Assembly (NCBI GenBank): GCA_009731375.1
Contig: BJOX01000138.1
Span: 627,110-673,497, forward strand
Length of the DNA: 46,388 nt
DNA from: Paulinella micropora
Taxonomy: Eukaryota; Cercozoa; Imbricatea; Euglyphida
Direction: 5' to 3'
Under the pieces are notes generated by a model that had not been told where the DNA came from, did no database searches, and saw only the letters and a list, made by a program, of their open reading frames with translations. Position 1 is the first letter of the stretch. Each line of letters begins with the position of its first letter. This document shows positions 31,245 through 41,591 of the stretch, piece after piece. Both the position numbers and the translations under genes were made by a program.

Positions 31245-31410
31245 GTATATATGTAAATATATACAGAGGGATAAATTAAATCACGAGAGAGCGAGCGAAG
31301 GAGAGAGAGAGAGAGAGAAGAGAAGAGCAGAGAGAGAGCAGAGCACAGCAGAGAGAGAGAGAGAGCAGAGCAGAGCAGAGCAGAGAGAGAGAGAGAGAAA
31401 GAAGAAAGAA

Positions 31411-31453
<43 letters not shown>

Positions 31454-31542
31454 GGCACCTCATGGTTCCTGGCGTTGACTTGTGCCCCTTTGTCTTCGAT
31501 CAAAACTGTACACACAGAAAGAAAGAGAGAGAGAACGAGGGA

Positions 31543-31604
<62 letters not shown>

Positions 31605-31621
31605 TGTGTGTGTGTGTGTGT

Positions 31622-31656
<35 letters not shown>

Positions 31657-31839
31657 GGAGAGAGAGNNNNNNNNNNNNNNNNNNNNNNNNNNNNNNNNNN
31701 NNNNNNNNNNNNNNNNNNNNNNNNNNNNNNNNNNNNNNNNNNNNNNNNNNNNNNNNNNNNNNNNNNNNNNNNNNNNNNNNNNNNNNNNNNNNNNNNNNNN
31801 NNNNNNNNNNNNNNNNNNNNNNNNNNNNNNNNNNNNNGA

Positions 31840-31893
<54 letters not shown>

Positions 31894-32004
31894 GTGAGTG
31901 GTGTGTGTGTGTGAGTGTATGTGTGAGTGAGTGAGAGAGAGAGAGGGAGTGAGAGAGAGAGAGAGAGGGAGATGAGAGAGAGAGAGAGAAGAGAGAGAGA
32001 GAGT

Positions 32005-32050
<46 letters not shown>

Positions 32051-32075
32051 AAGAGAGAGAGAGAAAGAGGGGGGG
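31020..32075. repeat. CATA repeat, short unique parts and long GA repeat with gap
   Basis: (CATA)n/(GATA)n near 31020-31075, unique DNA to 31205, then (GA)n interrupted by a unique segment (31450-31515) and (GT)n. N gap 31667-31837. Confidence 0.9.
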
Positions 32076-32553
32076 GGGGCGCAAGGAGGAGAAACAAGAG
32101 GAGAAGGGTAAAGAGGAGGAAACGATGTTGATATTTGGACGAGGTTACCTTTCACTTTCTTAGCATTGCCTTGGTTGATAGCCTGTTAACGCATGTATGT
32201 TTTTCATTCTCTCCACGGACAGGATTGATAACTGAAATAACATGAAAAGTACTCATTTACTGCTGATAAAAAACATCAAAACGTGAGCTTGAGGTCGAAG
32301 AGGACGAACCGTGAAGAGATTCTTATTCTTAGTCGACTGTGGTTGCCCCATTACCTGTCAGGGAAAACTAATTGGTGCAGGAAATTTAAAGTAAAAGCAG
32401 AGGGGACCTGTTCTAGCGGGGCGAAGCAGACAAAAAGAATTGAAAATATCATGTGTCCAAGCAAAATTTTTCGCTTCCCTTTTCCCTGTTTACGTCTTGC
32501 TACCCTCTTCCCAAGGATGAGTGAATGTTCTTAATGTGGAAGAATGTGAAAGA
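32076..32553. other. Unassigned DNA
   Basis: No supported gene. Confidence 0.5.
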
Positions 32554-32750
32554 CACGAGGAGCATCGCAAGTGGAAGTAGTGAACGCTTTTAAGTCTCTT
32601 GAAAATTAAAAAAAGAAGGAACGGAGGCGAGTAGACGTTCACGAGACCTTTTCGTTAACAGCACGAGGAGCAACGCAAGTGGAAGTAGTGAACGCTTTTA
32701 AGTCTCTTGAAAATAAAAAGAAGGAACGGAGGGAAGTGGACGTTCACGAG
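32554..32750. repeat. Two tandem copies of a ~108 bp unit
   Basis: CACGAGGAGCA(T/A)CGCAAG starts at 32554 and 32662. Both run through AGTAGTGAACGCTTTTAAGT and end near GTAGACGTTCACGAG or GTGGACGTTCACGAG. The second copy leads into the long direct repeat. Confidence 0.85.
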
Positions 32751-33178
32751 TTAGTGGGCGCTGGATGAAACAGAAAGGGATATTGTCGCAAAAAATTTGT
32801 TTTGGACCCGCTCCTAAGTGTCTTCCTTCTAGTGGTAAAAACCGGAAGTGTAAGAGCGGTCAACCCGGGCAAGAAAACGAGTTGCTTATGCATATGGTCC
32901 GTTATGAAAAGCCACTGCCCGTGAAGTTCATCTAGTTCATAGGTGGGTTTGGACTTGAAAAAACGAGAATATGACAGGGGATCGCCCGTCTATCTAGTCT
33001 ATATTTAGTCACGCAGTAGTACCACTAAAATGTCTGTTTTTACAGTCAAAATACATGTAAACGCTAGCACTAGTAGCAGTAGGAAATCGCGTAGGTTTGA
33101 GCAGTTGGACACCTAGGACACAAGCAATGTAATGTTTGAAATTGCTCTAAGTAGCACTTTATGCATAAAAGTCACACA
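32733..33178 (+). repeat. Long direct repeat, left copy (446 bp)
   Basis: Matches 34515-34964 nearly base for base, with about five small differences (for example GCTGGATG versus GCTGTGGATG). The two copies flank a LINE fragment, consistent with a very long target-site duplication. The copy ends just after one of the 18 bp-type palindromes (33156-33172). Confidence 0.9.
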
Positions 33179-33847
33179 CTTGAACAATGTAAACATGCCA
33201 AACTACTAGGCATAACACTCCAACACAACCTGCGATACAATCAACACATAAGCAACATCATACGCAAACTACAGCCAACAATCACTTCTCTCCGATACGC
33301 ACAACAATTTCTCCACACAACAATCATGAAACAACTATACTACACGCACATCTTCCCTCATCTCATTCAACACATCTCCATCTGGGGGACCCATGACAAA
33401 AACAAAAAATACATACAACCACTCATAAAAATACATAAAAAAATCATCAGAATAATAGCCAAGACTCATTACCGATCACATACTAAACCGCTCCTCGACC
33501 AACTCGAAATCCTTGATATCACTCAACTATATAAACTAAGAGTTTGTATAGAAATCCACCCATTCATCCATCCCGCCAAAGAACTCAACAGACCACTACA
33601 CGACAACACCTTCACCCCAACAAATCATATCCATTCATACCATACTCGACACTCAATCAAAAGCAACTTATTCATCGACCACAACACCCCATATCAAACA
33701 AAACTGTTCCTGCATCAATGGAACCAACTCCCACAAGATATCAAGGACACAACATCACTCAACATCTTCAAAAAGCGGATAAAAGCTCACCTCCTAGAAC
33801 AACAAAAACATAATAATAATAATGATAATAATAACAACAATGACTAC

Positions 33848-33881
<34 letters not shown>

Positions 33882-33910
33882 TCAAAAACAAAAAAAAAAT
33901 AATTAATTAA
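33179..33910 (+). pseudogene. LINE reverse-transcriptase C-terminal fragment
   Basis: The open frame starts by chance in the flanking repeat (ATG in the palindrome at 33161). The LINE part begins about codon 7. It shows LLGITLQHNLRYNQHI, then YYTHIFPHLIQHISIWG and the KIHKKIIRIIAKTHYRSHT stretch typical of the thumb and connection after the RT palm in CR1/Jockey-like elements, followed by a TRHSIKSNLF segment. It ends in an Asn- and Thr-His-rich tail derived from simple repeats. The catalytic RT motifs and any endonuclease lie upstream and are absent, so the fragment is non-functional. Confidence 0.8.
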
Positions 33911-34100
33911 TTAATAATTAACTTATATGCATACATGTATATATTTATATATGCATAAATAAGTTTATATAAAAAAACACACACACACACACAACAGCAA
34001 CCATCCACCAGCATGGTCTTTGAAGAATCCTCCGCCGGACTCCGTCCAACGAATATGGTCTCCCAACCACACCAACAAACCACTCCTTCACTTGCCCTCT

Positions 34101-34150
<50 letters not shown>

Positions 34151-34514
34151 TTTTTTTTTTTTTTTTTTTCCCTCTCCCTTCTCATACTACTGTCCAGACA
34201 TATTCACTGAACTACTAATTTTACTCACTCCGATCATTCTAGTATATTACTACTGATGCAAACATAAACATTAATATTAATAACATGAATACTTAAGCTA
34301 CATATTACGCAACATATCTAAACATAAACATTAATATTAATAAGATTAATACCAAGCGACCTAATATTAATATTTTCAATTAATACGCTCGATTTAATAA
34401 CTAGGTTTCCACCTTAGATAAAGGTATGACTTAATAGCTATACTTTTCACGTGGACGATCCTTGAGTCCGATTGTAAAAATTGTTCTCTCAATAAAAACG
34501 AAGAAGAAGAAGAA
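33179..34514 (+). mobile_element. 5'-truncated LINE (non-LTR retrotransposon)
   Basis: 1336 bp between the long direct repeats. It begins inside the C-terminal part of a reverse-transcriptase ORF, has a 3' region with (CA)n and (CT)n tracts, an AATAAA at about 34490, and ends in a (GAA)n tail at 34499-34514. 5' truncation, a microsatellite-like 3' tail and flanking direct repeats are hallmarks of target-primed reverse transcription. A CR1/L2/Jockey-type clade is likely from the protein style but was not tested. Confidence 0.8.
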
Positions 34515-34964
34515 GAAGTGGACGTTCACGAGTTAGTGGGCGCTGTGGATGAAACAGAAAGGGATATTGTCGCAAAAAATTCTTTTTGGACCCGCTCCTA
34601 AGTGTCTTCCTTCTAGTGGTAAAAACCGGAAGTGTAAGAAAGCGGTCAACCAGGGCAAGAAAACGAGTTGCTTATGCATATGGTCCGTTATGAAAAGCCA
34701 CTGCCCGTGAAGTTCATCTAGTTCATAGGTGGGTTTGGACTTGGAAAAACGAGAATATGACAGGGGATCGCCCGTCTATCTAGTCTATATTTAGTCACGC
34801 AGTAGTACCACTAAAATGTCTGTTTTTACAGTCAAAATACATGTAAACGCTAGCACTAGTAGCAGTAGGAAATCGCGTAGGTTTGAGCAGTTGGACACCT
34901 AGGACACAAGCAATGTCATGTTTGAAATTGCTCTAAGTAGCACTTTATGCATAAAAGTCACACA
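34515..34964 (+). repeat. Long direct repeat, right copy (450 bp)
   Basis: Partner of 32733-33178. It begins GAAGTGGACGTTCACGAG directly after the (GAA)n tail and ends GTCACACA after the palindrome at 34942-34958. Confidence 0.9.
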
Positions 34965-35045
34965 TGTGTGCAGCCTAAATCATTCACACAGTGGTCAGAA
35001 CTAAACAATGAGGGGCCGGAAGCTACGCCTGCGCCAGGTGCTGGT

Positions 35046-38000
35046 TTAAACATCTACAAAAAAAAAATAGATCTAGAGTTAAAAAATTCAATTTAATTAT
35101 TTCCAACCATGATCACTTTTATGCATAAATGGGAGTGCTCCCGTGAAACACCATGAAAAGTTACTCCAGAAGTAACAAGTGCAGCGGCATTCTTGTGTCA
35201 CTTGGTGGCAAGAGTCATTGCAGAAGTGGCCATGAACGAAATAGCAATCGTTTTTGACACAGCAGTTGAGGACAGAGTCGAAGCAAACGATCGAACACGG
35301 AACTGCAGAACTGGAGGAAGACGACGAACTGTGCACGTACGAGTGTTCATGCAGGTAGTTGTTGTCCTGTTCGCAGTGCACAAAGTCATATTCTTCGAGG
35401 TCCAAGCCTTGCTTGCAAGTGAAACAGATAGCCTTGGTCACGCCCTTTGTATTTTCAGCAAATGTGCCCCCTTTTCTCAAGAACTTTATCGACTTTACAT
35501 GAGTCGTTTTCCTCCTCCTCATCGTCGTCCTCAACTTCGTCGTCACTGGTAGCATTTTTCTTCTTGCACTTCTCCTTGTTCGGGTTCAGGAGCGCCCTGA
35601 CACGAGACTTCGTGAATTTGACATGCTTTGCATCGTTGTCGATTCCAGTAACTCGTATGTCTGCCTCCAAAGCTCTGATTACATCTGAACCCGAACCCAT
35701 GCACGCAACAAGAACATTGCTTAGAGGTGGCAGAATGGTTGAAAAAATCTGCTTCGACAGCTCCGTGGGATTCTCGAAGACGTTCACGCGTGCTCTCTCG
35801 GAGGAATGGCGCTGTTTCTTGACAGGTACCTCGACGACGAAGAGGTTGTGACGTAGGACAGGGTTCTGGTCGAGGTTGAGGGTGAAGGAGGCCTGCTTGG
35901 GATTGAATGCAACCAACATCATCTCCACCGCCTTAATCCACTTCTGGACATCTCCCACGTAGTTGTGATTCTTTTTGTACCAGTACACAGTTTCAATGGT
36001 GTTGTACCCAGTCGATGTAAGATCATCCACCAGCATGTTGTACTGGGAAGATGGCAGTGGAAGACAATAGCACTCTTCTCAGAGTTGCCTACGACACTGA
36101 ATGGGTTGAGCAAGGTCTTGACTTTCTCCTCATTGATCTCCTCGTAGTCATGCTGTAATTCCGAAATGTTGTTCGGCAAGTCCGCGTACAGGCAGTCTGC
36201 AAACACAGCAAAAAAACCAGAAAAACGTGAAAGGCCAGAACTAGCAAGAACTGAATGTGACACTTTTATTCATAAAAGTCATGACTGCGGAAAAGGCAAG
36301 GTGACGAAATGCAGAGTCAGATGGAAGAAGACTTGCCATCTTGAACATGTCGCCCGCCATTACCTTTGCGTTGCCAATTTCCAACTTCGTTTCAGCCTGC
36401 AAAGGCAAAACCAAACATGACACTTTTATGCATAAAAATACAATGTGACGACTAGACCTGAAGGGTTTCTGGGTCTGCATCTTTTCTCATTTTGTAACGC
36501 ACCTTCGCAAGGTCGAACCAGATGAGCACTTGCTTCCTGAGCGCTTCAGGAATCTTGCGAGACTTGACGGCAGACTTGTACAGGAATCGACGGTGGCCAT
36601 CATGGTCTTGCGCGAAGTCTCAGTGTTCAATTGCGGAACCAACAAGCACAGTTCCTCCCAAGTCTCATTGATGAGAACTCCCTCGAGTTGAAACATGTTC
36701 ATGGACTGGGCCAGGGCAAAAATGTCCTCCTTCAACTTGTGGCAGCAGCAGTACTTCTTCTGACTGACGAAGAACTCCTTCATGATGCTGTTGACTTGCT
36801 TCAACTTGCACTCAGAGAGCCTTTTCACAAGAGCTTTCATTTCCTCCAACAGGCCAGGCTTGTCCTTTCGAATCCAGTGCAGTTCGTTGATGCTGTCGAT
36901 GATGGCATTGTCCATGTCTCGGAAATTCCATGGCGGGAAAGAAGCTGCTTCCACACCTTCCAAGGATCGCCCGTGTGAGACGACACGTAGGTCCACATCG
37001 AATTGAATGTAGCTGGTTGATCGCGGGAAAGAGCAAACTCCTGCTTCCAAGTACCCAAAAACTTTTGAATCGACTTTGCAGATTGATCCTTGAGGCGCAA
37101 AATCGCAAGGTAGCCCTGGTTGTGGGCAGCGATGGCGTTATCACCAAACGTGTTCTTGCGTTGCGTCTGCGCCACGATTCTCGTAGGCACCCAACAGACT
37201 CACTGCACGCCGACCTTTCTCGTTCCATCTCACGAGTCGAAGCTTCGACATCTTGATGACTTGCCACAACGCCTGCGTGGGGTGCATTCGGTGCCAGCGC
37301 TGAACTGCGTTGGAGGTGTGGAGGCCTACGAACGCCTCCATGGGCAGCTTGCCTTCCTTCATCTTGTCCCTCAGGAGCTCCGTACGCTTGTCCAACGGAA
37401 TGTTGTTCCAGTCCAGTTTGCCGCCCTTGCAGTCGACGACGCCCGCAGCTTTCCACTTTCTTGTCCATTCATTGATAGTGTCTCGGTCGCAGAAAGCACA
37501 GGAGGCTCCATCAATTCGTTGTCCTCGTCGTCCAAGCCAAACTCTTTGTCAAAGACAACCTTGTCATTCTTGTCCTGCAGCCAAACCACCCACTCGATCT
37601 TGTCGTTGGTTTGCTACTCGTGTAGAAATTGCTCATGAGTTCGCCGACATGGTTCTCGTCAAGCGAGCGGTCGATGACTCCTTTGTGCGGAGCACCCGCG
37701 ATCTGGTCCGGCAGAACTTCGACGTTGTCGTACGAGAGCGAAGAGATGCCTTGAGTTGCTGCCTGGACCAAGGTCCTCGTTTCTGAACAACACATAACAC
37801 TTTTATGCATAAAAGTCACAAGCACAGACAGGCTCAAATGAGGTTTTACCTTCTTGGTACTTGGCTTCTTCTTGCGCTTGCTCGTCTTTTTCGGTCATGT
37901 TTTTCCCGAACTTCTTGTTGACTTTCGTTTTCTTTGCTTTCTTGACTGCAGGAGAAAGCTTGCTAGTGTCAGGAGTCAAGCTGAGGTCATCACTTTTGTC

Positions 38001-39311
38001 CTTCCTCTTCTTGCTTGCATTGGTAGGGGTTGACACGACAGAGCTTCCTGATGTGCTTGATTTCCTTGAAGCAGAAACAGGAGCCTTCTGAACAGATAGT
38101 CTCAGTGGTGGGGAATTGGGCAGAAATTTCCTTTTCTGACCCGAACCTGAGGCCTGAGACTGCAATTCACCGTCGTCATTTTCAGGGTCATTTTCCTGAG
38201 TCTCCATTTGACTGAACGAAGGAAGCTTCATCTTCATCTTCTTTTTCGAAGACAGTGTGCGAGCCAGGGCACTTGCTTCATCTTCTTCCTCGTCGTCTTC
38301 TTCTTTCGCCTCTTCTTCAATTTTGTCTGCTTCTTCTTCCTTGTCTCCTTCCAGTTCAGCCTTGCGCATGCACTTGTCTTTGCCATCCTGGCCAGCAAGT
38401 GTTGCTTCAGCTTTAAACGGAGAGTCTTCGGATTGGGTGTGACGCAAAGGGCTTGGTGGAATTACATCTTCGTCTCCAGTTCCCTGCAAAAAAAAAAATC
38501 AGTTGGCACCAGATCCTGAAACCGGTTAGCACTTTTATGCATACAAGTGGTGAGTGAAATTGGGCTCGGGCGTAAAAATCAGCCGCACTTTTATGCATAA
38601 AAGTGGTGAGTGAAAAAGGCAGTCGAGCCAATCCGAACATGGAACTTTTATGCATAAAAGTGCCAGCTGCAAATGGTCCAGACCTGTTTTTCAGTGGCAG
38701 CCACTCTGGCAGCCTTCTCAGCCATCGCCTGCAGCAACTCTTTTAGCTTCTTGTTGAGCTTGCCTACAGTTGCCACATGTAATTCATAATCAAAGAACGC
38801 AAACAACGTAGGAAAGGGGGGTAGGGGACGAATTCAAACTCAGCCACACACACAAAGACATCAAACATGGAAAAAAGCAACGGAAAGCACACACAGAAGG
38901 GAACAACAAAAGGGAGAGAACTAGAGAACGAAAGGGACATGCTTTTTGACCAGTAGGTGCACTGGTGGTACGCCCTGTTCAAAGATGAGACGCAGCGACG
39001 GTTCCCAGGTCAAATCCTCCGGCAAGTCTGCTCTGTTGCCCGAATGCAAACAGTGTCGCTCGTCCAAATGAAAGATGATGGTTTGGTCCTTCTCTTCGTC
39101 CCAAGCAGACACGAGCCACATTCGACCCGTAGGAGACTTGGAGGAAGCAAACTTTGATCACTCCCAAAAAAGTAGGTCGAATGTTTTTTCGACAGTCTGG
39201 CACTAAAGCGGGTAGGACAATCAGATCCAGGTCTTGGTCGATCCACCAGTACCGAGCGGAGTCGTCCGCAACATGTTTTCTTTTCAGACATTGTCGCAAA
39301 GCAGTTTTGGG
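35046..39311 (-). pseudogene. Multi-exon gene: charged linker, ParB-like region, DNA-methyltransferase-like domain, Cys/His tail
   Basis: Minus-strand exons, from 5': 38951-39311 (3' end tentative), 38684-38763 (coiled coil), 37850-38483 (acidic/basic low complexity), 36458-37782, 36364-36396 (boundaries tentative), 35165-36196, and a possible last exon ending near 35046. Introns have GT-AG ends with T-rich acceptors and are as short as 61-67 bases. The 36458-37782 exon starts with a weakly ParB-like stretch (IDRSLDENHVGELMSNF). The 35165-36196 exon encodes VYWYKKN, an E-x-x-L-V-A strand and FENPTELSKQIFSTI, then VLVACMGSGSDVIRAL and GIDND. These match the order of motifs in beta-class N6/N4 DNA methyltransferases (AdoMet-binding GxGS near the C-terminus), but I see no D/N-P-P-Y/W. 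A Cys/His-rich zinc-finger-like tail follows (CFTC...HCEQ...CHQ...CRCTC). Frameshifts near 39125, 37610, 37480, 37150, 36950, 36600, 36037 and 35490 suggest decay. Confidence 0.5.
38516..38687. repeat. ~172 bp repeat carrying palindromes, copy 1
   Basis: Shares CTGAAACCGGTTAGCACTTT, ATTGGGCTCGGGCGTAAAAA, GGCAG(T/C)CGAGCC and TGCAAATGGTCCAGACCTGT with 40651-40822 in the same DNA orientation. It covers most of an intron of the minus-strand gene, including its splice donor. Confidence 0.8.
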
Positions 39312-39740
39312 CTGTCGAGAAAAACAGAGGGTGGTTGAGAAAAAGCCGAAAGGGACTTTCTGCTCTCAAGAAAAAAAAATTGTCCTGAGCCAAAAACAGT
39401 GTTTTTTTTTTTTGGCAGAATCATAATCGTGGGCCGCGGGATTCCAAATTTGAAGTACAGTTCGGATTGGCCCAAAGAGGCATTTCCGGACCAACAACTT
39501 GAAAAATGATTAGCCCAAAACAGTTTTCAGGCACTGGTGGCACTGGGTGTCCCTTTTGGACCCGCCCGGATTAGCATTTATGCATAAAAGTCTCACATTC
39601 AACTCAGCCCAAACCGGTTTTTTTTCTTTTTTTTTAAATCAAAGCTGAAAATGCATTTTGGGACTTTTATGCATAAAAATCTCATGTTCAAACTGGACTT
39701 AGACAGCTTTTCATGACCTCTGAAAATGCATGTTTTTCAG
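39312..39740. other. Region between the two divergent genes
   Basis: Contains palindromes at 39576 and 39663, and A and T runs near 39400 and 39620. It may hold a shared promoter or further 5' exons. The acceptor TTTTCTCGACAG at its left edge (minus strand) shows that the minus gene extends upstream into it. Confidence 0.45.
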
Positions 39741-41554
39741 ATTCTTAAGCGAGATTACCTTTCCACACTGAAATCTCATTTTAAGACCCTCGCACAACAG
39801 CTGGAGGGCCAGCCACATCGACCTCCACACGACGAGATCGTTCAAGGCGACCTAAAACTGCGCAAAAGTTCTACAAGTACAGTACCCAAACCTTTGTTGA
39901 GAAATCTTGAAATGAAAAAAATTGTTTGTACAGGAGAATTTCTGGGGTTTGGATTCGAGGCCTGGCTGAAAACGTTTGCTCCAGAGCGACTTCACCGCTA
40001 CTGGAAAAAGATGGCGTCAGTCCAAGACGGTGAAGGGGGTACTCGGAAGTTGGACGAAACACAGGCAAGGCATCTGATCGCAGAAGGGAAACATTTGTTT
40101 GCTTCGTTCTTTGTTTTCACGGTGTTTCAGCAAGGACTGCGTTTTACGCAATGGCAGGTGGATCTGTGTCTCGAACTAAAACATCGTGGTCTCAGCATAG
40201 AATGGATCGATGTTCTCTCTTCTGCAGGAAGAATTCTTCCTTTGCAAAGCTTCGATCTGCACAGAAGCAAACGACTTGAAACTGTGATGGAAAGAATCAG
40301 GTAAGCAAGGCGTGAACTCACACATAAAAACCATTTTACACTTTGTTAAACACATTTTTGTCACACACCGAAATTGTTGCATTGACAGTCTTTGCTTTAA
40401 AATCAGTTCGTGGAGGGTTTTCAAGAAGTCACCAGACAACGGCTGCATTATACACTGTTAACGAAATGTTTTCAGTTGAGGGGTAGACAATTTCACACAA
40501 AACCGAACGAGCCAGAAAAAAGCTTGTAGGGCAAACCGGACATGGGACTTTTATGCATAAAAGCTCAAAGTGTGAAAAGTCCATTTTGAAACAGTTAAAT
40601 TTTAAAACGTCTGCAGTTCTCTGCAAGAACCTGTCAGGTGCCACCAGTGCCTGAAACCGGTTAGCACTTTCATGCATAAAAGTGCTGAGGGAATTGGGCT
40701 CGGGCGTAAAAAGTGGACCCCAATTGGAAAATCCAAAAAAACGTGAAAAAGGCAGCCGAGCCGATCCGAACATGGAACTTTTATGCATAAAAGAACCAAC
40801 TGCAAATGGTCCAGACCTGTTTGAACCGAACAGCTTGGTTTTCATGAATCGTGGTGTGTTTGATTTCTTTGAAAAGTGGCGTGAAACATGTTGAAACCAC
40901 TCTTAATGTGCATGAAGGACAACGACCCTGCAAACAACGGACAACGACCCTGCAAACAAGGGGACTGTTTTCTTCGGTGTGCGGTTGGAAGACCGAAACA
41001 TCGCATCCAATGATGCGTTGATTCGTTTGTTGCAAAAACTTGCAGCAGATCAAAGACAGGAGGAAGAGCCCAGTTACGAACTCTACACGGTCGATTCCAA
41101 CATTAAAAAAAGAATTCTCAAGGTGTATTTTTTCAAGTTGTGTCACGAAGTTGTGCGAGAACAGCTTTTGTGCATGTGCGGTGTTTGCAGGCAATGTTGG
41201 ACTTGAGCGGAGGCTTTGCTCACCTGAAGTCCTGGATGTGCGTGTTTCTCGGGCACTGGCATGTGCACAAGTTCTTGTGCATTTTGATTTGGCGTGAGTT
41301 CAAGCGCCAAGTGTTCGGCCCGTTTTGGTATGCACTGTTTCCTGACAAAAAATTTTGCATCAAGCCCCGGCTGAAGACAATCACTGCAATCATGGCTTAC
41401 CTGCGACTAGCTTACCCTCACGTGAGAAAGGACATTCAGGACAGCTCTGACAACGCGGCCCTTCCTGACGAAGCTAGAAAAGCACTCCGAAGTCTTTTGA
41501 CGTTGTTTGAGTGGTTCATGCCCGTGGTAAGCTCCACTGTTGACAAATGCAGTT

Positions 41555-41591
<37 letters not shown>

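Noticed and set aside
31243-32163. Glu-Arg and Ser-Leu repeat ORFs
   Set aside because: Products of (GA)n on either strand, with N runs inside.
32733-34964. The 446 bp direct repeats as LTRs of a retrotransposon
   Set aside because: They lack TG...CA ends, a primer site and a polypurine tract, and the insert is a LINE fragment with a (GAA)n tail.
36812-37468. 218-codon Arg-rich minus-strand ORF
   Set aside because: It is the out-of-frame shadow of the exon 36458-37782; the protein-like signal follows other frames with shifts.
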